Of a DNA stretch of 64,000 nucleotides, positions 11,631 to 22,070 are shown piece after piece; the first letter of the stretch is position 1, and each line of letters starts with the position of its first letter. The position numbers and the translations under genes were made by a program. The notes under the pieces were generated by a model. It did no database searches. It was not told the origin of the DNA and saw nothing but the letters and a program-made list of their open reading frames with translations. Source of the stretch: Chrysoporthe austroafricana (taxonomy: Eukaryota; Ascomycota; Sordariomycetes; Diaporthales; Cryphonectriaceae); contig JYIP02000007.1 of assembly GCA_001051155.2 (NCBI GenBank), positions 2,730,342-2,794,341 on the forward strand, given 5' to 3'.

Positions 11631-12640
11631 TCGACCAGTTCGGAGATGCAAGAGTGCATGCCCAGGTTCGGGGGCTGTGCGAGACTGTAATGAACCAGGG
11701 TTTCGAAATGATGGTTCACGCATTGGCTGCAACCCGACATAGGACAACGGCAGCCCTCCTAGTCCGACAAGGGGGGGGGGGTCTGGCAACTCCTCCGCCC
11801 AGGTGAATTCAGTCTTCAGTCAGTACCCAGACGAAGCATATGTGAGCGGAGGGCCGCTCAGCAAGTTTCTAGCTCTTGGCGTTTTGGTGGTAGGTAGGAG
11901 GGATTGATTTGTCTTCATACGCTCGCTTGTAAATGCTTCATGTGGTTTTAACGGCTCGGTATTCGCAGCCCCCAGCCTCGCGGGTGAGGCTCAGGGCCCC
12001 CCCCCCTGACGGCTGCGAAATGATTCGGTGAGGTGGAGCGGCCTACAGTTAAGGCTACCACGCAGGTACTCAGTTCTAGTAGGGAGTGCAGAGTGGGGCA
12101 CTGTCGACCAACCCTTACCCATCTGTACTAGGTAATCTGGTACCGATATCCCCTCAACACCTTAGCGGCACAGACCGAGCCGCCATCCTTCCTAGGACGC
12201 GGCGGGGTCCCGACTACCAGCCTCATCTAGAATTATGATTCTCGACCGGGCAGGTATTTGGCAATGAAGTGAATTAGTAATAAAGTTAATAGCAAAAGAA
12301 GTTTGACGCAATTGACTTGACCGACAGCGCTCGCTGTTGCGGATGGTCTGTGTCGTCTGTTTGTTTCGCACCCCTTTTTCTCCCCCTGTCGGCTCACACG
12401 GAGGCCTTCCTGTTGACACGAAAAATGTGCATGCTTCCTAGTATGTGACAGCTCTTTACATTCTTGGTAGTGTATCTCTGCCGGGATGATGACAAGTGAC
12501 TCCTTTGGTCCGTGTGCTGTGAAGGGTGGTGGTCCATGTGTTGTGAAGGGTGGTCCATGTGCTGTGAAGGGTGAAGGTGAAGTGAAACAAACCAAAAGAC
12601 TTCCACCACATCGAGACCACGTGATAATTACAGACTGCAC
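11631..12640. other. spacer without a recognisable gene
   Basis: No frame here resembles a protein. A minisatellite of CCATGTGxTGTGAAGGGTGG units lies at about 12508-12580. The rest shows nothing I can name. Confidence 0.6.
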
Positions 12641-13433
12641 GAGCCACCATGAACACAACTATTTAACCCCGACTCGGCCTTGGCCTTGTTCTTGGTCTTG
12701 TCCTTGTCCTTGTCCACCACAACACACTGGGATATCCGCCATTCAATCAACCAGTCTGGATATCCCGCTATTCAATCCACCAGTCCTTATTATGGCATCG
12801 TCATTGTCGGCCCCCATCGAGTAAGACCCCATATACCAGCTCCGGGTCTTGACTCCCCCTTGGCCTTGGCCTCTCAACCTTGGCTGTGTCTGCAGCTTTG
12901 TCCTTGGCACTCACCATGGGGGAATACCCTATATATGCCAATTATTAATTTCCAGGAGCGAAAGGATCTGGACTATCTTGCTGACGATTATCTGTTCGGA
13001 GCCCGTGGACCACGAATCCAAGTCGTCCTCGGAATCGATTGCGACCCTGAAAGCCCTGAAGTCCAGCTTTCTGAATACCGGCGCAAGCCACATACGAATG
13101 CTGGGATAACTAATTTCGAGCTCGTTGAGAAAGAGACTGTATGTATATTTCCCTTTCAGCGAAATCTTGGCTAACGTCTATATTGATAGACTATTCGAGA
13201 CGAATCCGGTCAGGTTCTGCCTGGCACTCTCGAACTGCAACTTCGAGATTTCGGTAACGCGACAATAGATGGCCTTGCAGACAGAACCGAGCCGGTTCGG
13301 ATCTCTTTCCGAGCAGCTCCACGAAGCAACCATCAGAGCCGAAAAACAAACCGCAGCAGAAGACAAGGACGATCTGCAGCATCCATGGGGGAGTGCCTCA
13401 TCTGCCGGCTCAGAACTATCGACGAGATCTTAT
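12640..13433 (+). pseudogene. chimeric relic of two nuclease-fold families
   Basis: From 12946 the + frame reads ERKDLDYLADDYLFG, then QVVLGIDCDPES and SEYRRK. After a probable 51-nt intron (13139-13189) it reads TIRDESGQVLPGTLELQLRDFGN. This matches the C-terminal half of the protein at 4.8-6.4 kb, including the intron position. The 5' part (12640-12930) instead resembles the leader and first exon of the different family at 63.1 kb (ACGAGCCACCATG, then ACTCACCATGG). The frame ends in ECLICRLRTIDE and TAA at 13431, again like the 63-kb family. The region is therefore a recombined remnant of two families, without the PD...E core, and not a working gene. Confidence 0.65.
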
Positions 13434-13840
13434 AACTATCACGGAGTGCGCGAGCCACCATGGCGACTATATCAGCTCCAGCCTTTGACTTCCCCATAGA
13501 GGCTACTATATTAGTCTTGTCCATGGCGTTGTCTTTGGCGCTCTCAGCCACAATAGGAGAATGCCCCATCTGCCGGTTCAGAACGACCTTATAACTATCA
13601 CAGAGTGCACGAGCCACTATGGAGACTACTATATTAGCTCCAGGCTTTGGCTTCTCCTTGGCCTCTTTCTCTCGGCCTTGGCTTTATCTACGGCGTTATC
13701 TTTGGCGCTCCCGGTTACTATGGGAGAATGCCCTATCTGCCGGTTTACTCCTGTTGACAAGGTCTCGTAACTATTACAGAGTGTACGAGTTACTATGGAG
13801 ACTATATCAGCTCTAGGCTTTGGCTTCTCCATGTCCAAGG
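13388..13840 (+). repeat. 167-bp tandem array made from a gene's first exon
   Basis: Three units start near 13388, 13555 and 13722, giving a period of 167 bp; the last is partial. Each carries GGGAGAATGCCC(C/T)ATCTGCCGG, a CACGAGCCACTATGG leader and a hydrophobic-coding stretch. The unit corresponds to the promoter-proximal leader and first exon of the gene at 63083 (ATGGCGACTATATCAGC and the MAEC segment). The 5' end of a gene appears to have been amplified in place of the gene itself. Confidence 0.7.
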
Positions 13841-13877
13841 CCTCAGCCTTGGACTTTCTTCTACTCTTCACCCATTT

Positions 13878-14060
13878 CGGCTACTATAATACAATCTTCC
13901 TAATAGATAATTCGATCTCGCTCTCTTCAGCCCCGTCTTTATTTTCCCAACTAACTGTATTTTGAGCCTTCTGGATATCTCACTTCGAATTCGGGCTTCT
14001 ATCAACCTTCCTTCTTTTGCTAGGTCTAGAGCTTTCAATTTGTGCTTTCAAAGCTTTGTT
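13878..14060 (-). pseudogene. Fot1/pogo transposase C-terminal relic
   Basis: The minus strand encodes RPSKRRKVDRSPNSK, a TGA stop, then DIQKAQ and an acidic tail. This is the same C-terminal signature as the element at 55.0-56.9 kb (EPSKRRKVNTSPNSKF then IKKAQ). Upstream transposase sequence is missing, so only the tail of a Tc1/mariner-superfamily (pogo/Fot1) element remains. Confidence 0.75.
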
Positions 14061-14099
14061 CCCCCCCAAGCCATGGGCAAGGCTTAGATCCCTTGTCGT

Positions 14100-14668
14100 G
14101 GGGAACAAGGATTCTGGTTCTGACCCTGGCCTGATTCAACATCCGTGCCACATGCTCAGAACAAGGCCCCCCCCCCCCGGGCCTTTGCTGGGCCGCCAAG
14201 CCTGTTGTCATGAACGCTGCGGGATTAGCTTAGTGGCAAAAGCCGGCCACACGGGTCGAAAGGGAGGGAAGTGAGCATGCCTTGGGTTCTCCATCGAAAT
14301 CCTCTGTCCTAATGGAATGAAGATCAGCACTAACGGGGACTGCGTCAAAAGCTCCGGCCTTGTAAAGGAATATGGGGAGCTAGTGGGTGCGTGTGCGGGC
14401 AGGGCCCGTCCGAAAAAAAAAACAGAAGAGTCCACGTCGCAGTGCCGCTGCAAGGCCAGTTCAACACCCTACTAGTCTGCTCGCTGCAGGGCAGAACATA
14501 ACTCGGGATCTCTTGAAATAACCCCCCCCCTCAGCTCGCAGCTCAATACTACAACGAAGGCCAGTCTTCTTGTCCTCAAGGATCATCGGGGAGGAGCGGA
14601 AGGGCTCGTGGCCTTGGCGGAGGAAGAAGGCTTTTTGCTGAGCCTCCTACAGAGCGTCGTGCGCGGCT
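14100..14668. other. spacer with dispersed repeat, no gene
   Basis: Contains a second copy (about 14385-14470) of the block at 8535-8640. At 14219-14245 the bases GCGGGATTAGCTTAGTGGC resemble the 5' half of a tRNA, but no anticodon arm or T arm follows. No gene seen. Confidence 0.5.
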
Positions 14669-14905
14669 CTGTGTGTGCTCGGACCGCTGCTATATGTGGC
14701 TCGTGCGCGGTCAGGCGAACGCCCTGCCTTCAATCCATTACCAAGCTACAGGATTCGTACATATCGAGAGCAGGGCATGCTCGCCATTTTGGTATACCGC
14801 TATCGATGCTATGGCAGGCTTGCTGACAGCGCGAAAATTCTGTGTCCAGACACAGAATTCGTGTGCTCGGACCGCTATGTAGCTCGTGCACGACCAGAAC
14901 ACCTG
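14669..14905 (+). repeat. palindrome-ended dispersed element, copy 1
   Basis: A segment from about 14731 (TCAATCCATTACCAAGCTAC) to 14859 ends in a palindrome. It has 11-bp arms AATTCTGTGTC / GACACAGAATT around a 2-nt centre at 14836-14859. The same segment, inverted, is present at about 60529-60667. Here it is flanked by a direct repeat of about 40 bp (TGTGCTCGGACCGCT... at 14671 and 14864). Confidence 0.75.
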
Positions 14906-15139
14906 ATATCGCCGGCCAGGGGTGCCGGCATGGGGGGGGGTGCCGGGAACCCCATCCTCGCCCTTAATTGACCGGCCCGGTAATATTTAGCAACTTTGAA
15001 TACCACCGCTTTTATTTTCTCGTCATCTTGTCCTCTATATCATGTAACTCATGCGGCTCATTTTCCTGCTATCCAGGGGTGTGGGTATGATGGCTGCAAA
15101 TCATCTACTTGTAGGATAAAGATTGATTTTCATCTCTAG

Positions 15140-17165
15140 TTGCACTGGATTCTTCTCATCATAGAGAGGCGCAAGGTGATGACATCGATGCTCACCGTCT
15201 CTATATTTGTGCGCCGTTTCAGATCTGACGACCCAAGAGGCGCGGACCCACGCGACTTGCACACCATGAAGCACTTCGCGGAAACCGTTGCTCGCTCAAC
15301 CAGAGTAAGGCTCGACACGAAGATGAACAGGCCAACCGTGAAAACCGTTCGGAATAAGCTCCGCAGGTTTACGTCTCAATAGGAACGTGAGCATCCAGAC
15401 ATGTTTTCTCTCCGCATTCACGCCTCTATAGCTCCGGTAGGTAATATCTCACTCATGTCTCTTACATGGGGTCAAGCTAGACAAGGCCGGGGCTAACATT
15501 CAGTATTCAGTATATACCAAATGTACTTCGATATAAGGTGCCGCTCCCTATCGAAGAGCAAGAGCAAACATTTCTCACAGTAGAGAACCATCTCTCCATG
15601 GAGAATCAGCTCTGGGGGAAGGACCACCATACATACATCCACGAAAGTACCCGGGTGGACCTGAGCCTCCTTCTCAAGCTCCAAGCCGGTAGCTCTGCGA
15701 GGCTACAAGAGATCTGCAAGGCAAAATTCAGGGTAATTTATTGCAGGGAAATAACATGTCAGTATGAATCATCTGTAACAGGACCTTCTATGCCCGATCA
15801 CCTGGAATGGCAAGGAGCCAGAGTTCGAGTTGCGCTTCACACGCGAACATACCAAAGTCTCCCAAGAGACACCCCAGAAGTGAGTTGACCTAAACAAGCG
15901 AGCAGCCTATGATGTGCGCCTACTGACTTTGCGTTCTCAAGATTACATCATTCGTTCTAGGAGTTGCTGAGTTCGATACCTCCACTATTTGTACAGCCCA
16001 TGCTATTTGTCCTCGCCAGTCTCGTTTCCGCCGGCGCCCTCAAGCATTACAAAACCGTCGATGCGTTATTAGCTGCGAGACCAGAACCAGGGCAGAAATT
16101 TCGGGAATTACTATTGGACCCCAAAATGCTGGACAGTCCGGTTTTTCCCCGATGGGTAGTGGATGGACCAACCGATACGGCGATGAGTGCATCATCGTGG
16201 GGTGCTCACCGCTCCGAACTGATAAAAAGAGCGTATCCCTTGTGGACGGGCAAATGCGCTATCCGTCGACAGATTCTCATCAAGACCGACGAAAGATAAT
16301 CTCTAGGGCAGGCCATGAATTTAGTCGGTCATAAGAACCCCGGGATGCTTGTCGGTCACTCTATACGATACGAGCTACGTTGATGGGACCGCAACCTTCT
16401 CGGATCTGGATTTAGGTCGAGATCTCACCGAAGACTTTCACTCCTATACCCTAAAAAGCGATAAGGACCCCAATCTGCCACTTTCGTCCACGCGGCTGGA
16501 ACAGGTGAAAACAAGCAAGCGATACGTTGAGACGTGCTAGCATATCGAGATTCTCGGCGAGGGCATTGCTGCCGCCAGGACAGACGGCGATGCTAGCGAG
16601 TTTATGGCCGAGCACCCAAAACTTTGCGCCAAGCGCCAGCAGCTTCTGACCGGCGAAAACGACAAGCATGCCGAGGAGCATGCCGATCTCGATAAAGAGA
16701 ATGAATGCGAAGAAGAGGGTGACGGGTGTGAAGCAGATTCTGAGAAGCCCTGGAATCGTACCTACTTCAACCGCGTTATCCGACGCATGGTACCAGAACG
16801 GGACACCCTCTTCAGGCTCCTGCAGCTAGCTGTACCTTTTCGCAGTGAAGAAGGGATAGCTGCTCTCAAGTACGTTGTTGCTCTCCGGAAAAATTCGTGC
16901 AGGGCGGTCTATCAGAAAGGCCTGCAACCTACCCATGGTCGGTGTCCCGTCGCCACATGCGGCCAGGATATGGACAGATCGCGCATGAACGCAGATGGCA
17001 TCACATCTTCAAGTGCTTCAACTCGTATCACCGCAGAAAGTCCGGATTCGGCGCGTTCTGTTTCGAGCCAAGCTGCTGCCTCTGGATCACCAGTATGTGA
17101 TGACACCCGGTATGTCCTGGAGAGGGAAGTCGGCGTTCCTGGCGCAGGCGCCTGCCACACCAGCA
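15140..17165 (+). pseudogene. DUF3435 (Starship-captain-type) recombinase relic, body
   Basis: Several + frames in order match one fungal DUF3435/FluG-type protein. They are RPTVKTVRNKLRRFTS (about 15327), YIHESTRVDLSLLLKL (about 15634), an AGALKHYKTVDALLAARPEPG region (about 16030), and NLVGHKNPGMLVGH (about 16320). After a frameshift come YVDGTATFSDLDLGRDLTED, then RTYFNRVIRRMVPERDTLFR (about 16760) and KGLQPTHGRCPVATCGQDM (about 16918). After another shift come HHIFKCFNSYHRRKSGFGAFC (about 16999). The GHxN...GH segment lies where the tyrosine-recombinase histidine and tyrosine motifs occur. Frames change several times and TAG interrupts at about 16538, so it is not functional. DUF3435 includes the integrases that move Starship giant elements; whether this was a captain is inference. 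Confidence 0.75.
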
Positions 17166-17347
17166 GATGAGGGCAAGCGACTTCCACCAAAGAGTAGAAG
17201 ATGGGCGATAGGATATGAGTATAAAAGTTGGTGTTGGGCGAGGGAACAACCATGAGGCTGCTATGCGCTATGACTCCCTTTTTTGTCAATATATCGCATC
17301 TAAGTAGCAGGTTGAGGCTCGAAATCTCAATGTATACCTGATGAAAT

Positions 17348-18260
17348 TCACCCCATTTGGTCACCCGCCCATGATGGTTGTATCAAGAATGGTGTTTCGT
17401 TCATGTGCAAAGTGAAGGTATGCATGGTGGCAGGAACTTGATAGTCTGTCGACGGTAAGATATCTCCAGATAGTGCAGAGAACAGACTAGGTGCCCCGAG
17501 ACCAGAGAACAAGCCGGATTCTCCAGGGCCAGAAAACAAGCTGGGCTCTCCAGGGCAAGCAGCAGACCAATCCATGCCGGAGTACTGTCCGTGATCTATC
17601 GCATCGCATTTCAGGTTGTGACCCCAGTGGCTTGTCACTGCTTGTCCGTAATCATACTCTCCACTACTCTCCTGGGCCACTACAGGTGGAGCCTGCTATC
17701 GACCTGGGCGAGAAAGGTCGTGCACTACCTGAAATGCAGCCGCAGATGCGACAAGAAAAGAGAGTCCCATGTCCTCCATCGTGGGACTTGTTTCGGAGAT
17801 GCTAGGGTCTAGTGGTGTGGGCGGGAGATAGGCCGACGTCTTGCAGATACGTTTCTTTCGGGGCTGTTCCTTCTGTTCCTTGTTATCGTCCTTTGTCATT
17901 TCGCTGCCGGAGAAGAAAGCCCGCTTCTTCTTTGTCGTGCTGCCTAGCTTCGGAACCCCGTGCGTATCGGCAAGGTGACGCCAGAAGTCTGCATGCGAGC
18001 TAACGGCCGCCTAGAATCGCGAGCGGCGCGAGCATGGAAAGAAACTCAAAGAGTGAGGAGCAAGGTATGACCATGAGCAGGCGGCAATGTGGCATCTCCA
18101 GCCCGAAGTGCCCCGATACGGCTTCACCCTCTTCTCCAGCAGGAGACGCAGGTTGTCCAGACAAAACGGGCAGTACCTAGCATATACTACGGCGCCGCTG
18201 AAGACGACGTGGTCCAAAAAGCTGTTAAGGTTGCCTCGGTCGATGTGCTCCTGGCAGTGT
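17348..18260 (-). pseudogene. DUF3435 zinc-finger tail, inverted relative to the body
   Basis: The minus strand encodes YARYCPFCLDNLRL (about 18180), then, after a frame change, HADFWRHLADTHGVPKLGS (about 17965) and a lysine-rich stretch. It continues PRKKRICKTSAYLPP and, across an in-frame TAG at about 17696, an acidic or Gly/Ser-rich end. CPFC..., xHxxxH and the basic tail are the normal C-terminal zinc fingers of the same DUF3435 family whose body lies on the + strand at 15.1-17.1 kb. Body and tail face each other, as if an inversion split one gene, or two copies decayed tail to tail. Confidence 0.65.
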
Positions 18261-19000
18261 GGCGCCCATTCTGTCCTGCTACTTCGCTATCACCTTCGAC
18301 AAACAGAACAGACCGATATTGAGAGACTTGGGATCTACGGTGGAACAAAAGTTACCTAAAATATGGAGGAGGGGCAGCGATTGTCCAACTTCGACCCACG
18401 GAGTGCATCGAGAACAGATCCTTGGTCGCTGGCTACCTCCTTGGCGGCGATGAAGTCGAGGGAGACGGAGGGGGAGATGCCGTCGTGGAAGTCAATCGAT
18501 GTGCAAGAGAAGCTGACCACAGGGGAACTCACCGTTCTCGCGTCCCAGCTCTTTCACTTGTCCGCCTTCGGCAGATCTCCTACAAGCACGAAACCTCTGC
18601 CAGGCACCGCGCGCCTGTCCAATAACCGTAGCAATCTGCCCATTGATGATCAAGAGTTGTCCCTCAGCCAGTCCTTTCTCATATCGTCTTAGACTCCTCT
18701 TTTCCGATAATGACGCGTTGTGAGACCCCGGACGAGCGGAGGTGGCTCTGGCGGAGGAGAGCAAGGGGGCGGTCCGCATGTATGAAGTACGGCCACCTGA
18801 CGACGTGTCGGCTGACCCAACGCGGTTGGGAAAACGTGACATTCTGATGAGACGGGAGAAACCCCTGCCTGCATACATCATAGAATGATGCTTGTCTGGA
18901 AACAGCACCAGTGGGGCATGCCATGCGTTCGATGTGTGGTCCCTCATTTAGGCCCGGCGGTTAGCCATCGTTTCCCTGTTGGCCCTAACGTCGTGGTGAT
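18200..19000 (+). pseudogene. FHA-domain kinase relic 1
   Basis: The + strand reads FAITFDKQNRPILRDLGST near 18284 and, in a second frame, GGTKVT then EEGQRLSNFD. This is the core of the FHA phosphothreonine-binding domain found at the N-terminus of many fungal Ser/Thr kinases. Near 18845 RREKPLPAYIIE resembles the linker leading into the kinase glycine loop, but a TGA follows and the loop is degenerate. Several frame changes. No kinase catalytic core remains. Confidence 0.6.
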
Positions 19001-19098
19001 GATGTGTGAACGAGACCATGTCTTTCTTCTCATCGCCGTGACTATAATTAGATCAACTGTCTCGTTGCTATTGTAATTACGGTCTGTCACTCATCAAC

Positions 19099-19645
19099 AT
19101 GGCAGACATCGACATTGTTGCGTACCTGCATCCCGGCGTACGTACTGAAGGTGCGGTAGCTGCCCCATTTCCCATCAACCTCAAGGCAAACGAGGGGCGT
19201 CATGTCGCGCCACTACAGTCTCGTCCTCCATTAGCCTCCCCAAAGCCTCACTCGTTGGAATCTGGCGACCACTCGGAGCGAGCAGATACAGAGGTTCCTG
19301 AGGAGCATGACAGCCTTGACTATACAGCCTCCCTCATGTCTCGCTCAGCGATGTGCCAAAAGGCAAACTTGGCCTTGAGGCTAGCTGGAACCCCAAGGAA
19401 GATATAGTCCTGCCCCACGTCCCCGGTGTCAGTTTTCGCCGTTGCCCTGTGACCTTCAATGACGACTGTTACTTTATCGTGAAGGACATCGGGTCGACGG
19501 CAGGAAAATCCGACATTATGGCACCGAGGATGGCGGACCGTGTACCAACACCGAATAGATTGTTGCGGGGGGATATCGCGGGGCGCAAAGGGGGGACGCC
19601 TGGGGTGAGGCGTGGGACGACGGCGAGGCGTGGAAGGCAGCACCT
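19099..19645 (+). pseudogene. FHA-domain kinase relic 2
   Basis: A start at 19099 reads MADIDIVAYLHPG, then a region with ESGDHSERADTEVPEEHDSL. After a frameshift near 19335 come KGKLGLEASWNPKEDIVLP and VTFNDDCYFIVKDIGSTAG. Another shift gives YGTEDGGPCTNTE and TAG. This is the N-terminus and FHA domain of the same kinase class as the relic 800 bp upstream. It is truncated before any kinase domain. Confidence 0.65.
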
Positions 19646-19841
19646 TTTTCCTGAAGATACTTGATGGCCTTGACGATGGTCATGTCCTGTTGATCTTTGT
19701 CGTCAAGGGCCAACCGTTGCTGCAAGGTGGATAGCAGATTACCGCACTCGTACATAAGGAATGATTCTAGCACAATAGATGAACTGCTAGATCTTTAGAC
19801 CCTGTACTGGGAATTTTCGGCCTATGTATACGTAGGTATTA

Positions 19842-20153
19842 CTACCTCTTCGGCGCAGACGCACCGCCCGACGTGAATGATCTCGTAGTTATAGCGGCCT
19901 GTGATCTCTCCCTCTCCAACTTGGCAAGGCCTATCCTGTCCGTCATGGGCGTAGCGACGATGATATTATCGAACTCATCATCGTCATTATCGACATTGTC
20001 GGAATCCGGCTCGGCGTCTTGGTCAACTCTCATCTTTTGTTGTGGTGGTTGTGGTCTCGGGATAGATACCCCGAGGTGCCTCCTCTTACGATGGCATGGA
20101 CTGTATAGGGGATCCCATTTCCGTCCTCTCTGTTGCACAGACATGTCGCGCAT
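19842..20153 (-). CDS. hypothetical acidic protein or fragment, 103 aa
   Basis: An ATG-started frame with an acidic run (DSDNVDNDDDEFD) followed by TPMTDRIGLAKLERER. I do not recognise it. It may be a small gene or the remnant of a longer one; it sits between relics, which lowers confidence. Confidence 0.3.
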   Translation of the reverse strand: MRDMSVQQRGRKWDPLYSPCHRKRRHLGVSIPRPQPPQQKMRVDQDAEPDSDNVDNDDDEFDNIIVATPMTDRIGLAKLERERSQAAITTRSFTSGGASAPKR

Positions 20154-20215
20154 GGTACAGCCTGGCTCTGGACCGATCCCTATGACAGGCGCTATACCAC
20201 TACGAAGGATGGAAA

Positions 20216-20614
20216 GTGGTTGCGGACGAGATCGAGGCTTCCGAAGAGATGGCCAATAGAAGGACTGCGATGGGGTCGAAGTACCGACAAAGGTCGGAGG
20301 GCGATAGTCACACTCGCAAGAAGCGGGCTGTATCCGTCAGGGAAGACGAAGACTCCACCATGACTGACGCTGGATACGCCTTAGTTGATGAGCCCAAGGC
20401 GCTGAACTTGGACCAATCAATGGCGTCCCGCAGCACCATGGCACCTACTCTCAGGGACCTCAACATGCAGGGCTCGAGCTCGAGCTCAGGTGCGTCTGCC
20501 TTCAAGGGCAAGGCCGCTGAGAAGGGCAAGGGGAAGGCTCGTCCAAGCTCGCCCAGTGCTCTACTCTCGCTGCAGCCACCTGCATATTCCAACCAGAAGT
20601 CGGGCGTCTCATGA
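20216..20614 (+). CDS. hypothetical basic/Ser-rich C-terminal fragment
   Basis: 132 codons end at TGA 20612-20614. The frame has KKRAVSVREDEDSTMTD, a Ser-rich stretch (GSSSSSG) and KGKAAEKGKGKARPS, with the look of a disordered nuclear protein tail. In the adjacent frame, PYDRRYTTTKDGKW at about 20178 may be its upstream part before a frameshift. No family recognised. Confidence 0.3.
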   Translation: MVADEIEASEEMANRRTAMGSKYRQRSEGDSHTRKKRAVSVREDEDSTMTDAGYALVDEPKALNLDQSMASRSTMAPTLRDLNMQGSSSSSGASAFKGKAAEKGKGKARPSSPSALLSLQPPAYSNQKSGVS

Positions 20615-20659
20615 CTTTGTTGCATTTGTATATATCTTTTGAGTTATATACTTTCGTTT

Positions 20660-20922
<263 letters not shown>

Positions 20923-21035
20923 CCTCGGCGCGACATTCTTTCAGACAGTTCTGGATATATTCCTTCTCGTTGCCCTTGTGGTTCCGCAGACCGCGGATGA
21001 AGTCGTAGAGGGACTTCTCGAACCTGCCATCATCT
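20923..21035 (-). pseudogene. captured fragment: AP-3 delta subunit N-terminus
   Basis: The minus strand reads FEKSLYDFIRGLRNHKGNEK then EYIQNCLKECRAEVR. This is the highly conserved extreme N-terminus of the AP-3 adaptor delta subunit (Apl5), which sorts cargo to the vacuole. The frame is preceded by GGCAG, which looks like a natural intron acceptor, so genomic DNA and not cDNA was captured. The match ends abruptly at about 20922. Confidence 0.7.
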
Positions 21036-21049
21036 TAGCTTCGAGACCG

Positions 21050-21745
21050 ACCTAAGCCAAGGTGTAAAAGAAAGCCACATATCAAGTGCTCACGATAATC
21101 GGGGTTGACCCATTTACCTGAAAAGCCGAGGGAATTGAGGATGTAGGCACCGGTATACGAAACGCATTGCGGATTGGATTCGCCGCCTTGGTAGGGACAA
21201 TCGTAAAACGAGTCGTGAAACTCATTACCACAGAGAGCACCGAAGACGTAGTACTGTCATCCACCAGCGCATAAGCATATATATTAGAGGGAGGCACTAC
21301 GAGACGAGAGAGGAGACGACGTACCGTTCAAGTCAGGTACTTGATCCAACGCAGCCAAATAGCAATAGTGTCGCTCTGGAACGCGATCCAGCTCCTTACG
21401 CTATCCAAGCCGCAGCGGATGGCATACTCGGCGGCGGCCTCGACGGAGTTGCCGGGCTGGGCGTCCTTGCTCATCTTGTTCTCAACCTTGTCCTTGATGA
21501 AGAACATGATGATGACGCGTTTCATCGGATTTTACGGTCGGGACGTTGGTGACCAAAGAGTACAAACCTTGCCTTGATGACTTTGATATACCTTGTGCAA
21601 AGCCACCATCTACAAATCCCCTTCCGACTGATGTCCAGGTTTCTTTGGATAACAGATCTACTAAATCCTCAAAAGGTGCCGTTTTCAAGGATATAGTGGT
21701 TTCCCGGGCTGCCGGAGCTATCCAGATCTTTTCACTGGCTTAGCC
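21050..21745 (-). pseudogene. further unassigned fragments in the mosaic
   Basis: Three short stretches read like conserved protein but I cannot name them. CGNEFHDSFYDCPYQGG, then ESNPQC and YTGAYILNSLGF (about 21240-21110) look like an extracellular loop of a membrane transporter. FFIKDKVENKMSKDAQPGNS lies at about 21500. FEDLVDLLSKETWTSVGRGF lies at about 21670. They are in different frames and join with no spacer, in the style of their neighbours. Confidence 0.35.
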
Positions 21746-21754
21746 GCGACGATT

Positions 21755-22070
21755 CACAGCGTACGGCCGGCTGGATTCCCCATTTTCTTGGTAGCAACTG
21801 CTATTGGCAATGTTGGGAGCGGACTGCTCGATGGTTCATGGTGCGCCTGGGCGGCAGGCCTGGGAGGCCAGAAGACGAACACCGTTCAAGGCCTCCTTCA
21901 TGGAAGTCTCTCTATCGGTGCTGGACTGGGACCTTTTCTCGCCGGGACGATATTCTCTGTCTTCAAGGCTCCGTGGTGGTCGTGGTACTACGTCCTGCTC
22001 GGGGCTGTTGTGTGTCAGGCATTTGTCATGTGCGTGGCTTTTCGCCTCGAGGACAGCAAGCAGTATCACT
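21755..22070 (+). pseudogene. captured fragment: MFS transporter
   Basis: The + strand reads [20 protein letters not shown], then [19 protein letters not shown] and [20 protein letters not shown], ending RLEDSKQYH. These are two or three membrane helices of a major facilitator, resembling the fungal BSC6-type group. It is opposite in orientation to the fragments on both sides. It ends at about 22070, where class V myosin sequence starts on the other strand. Confidence 0.65.
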
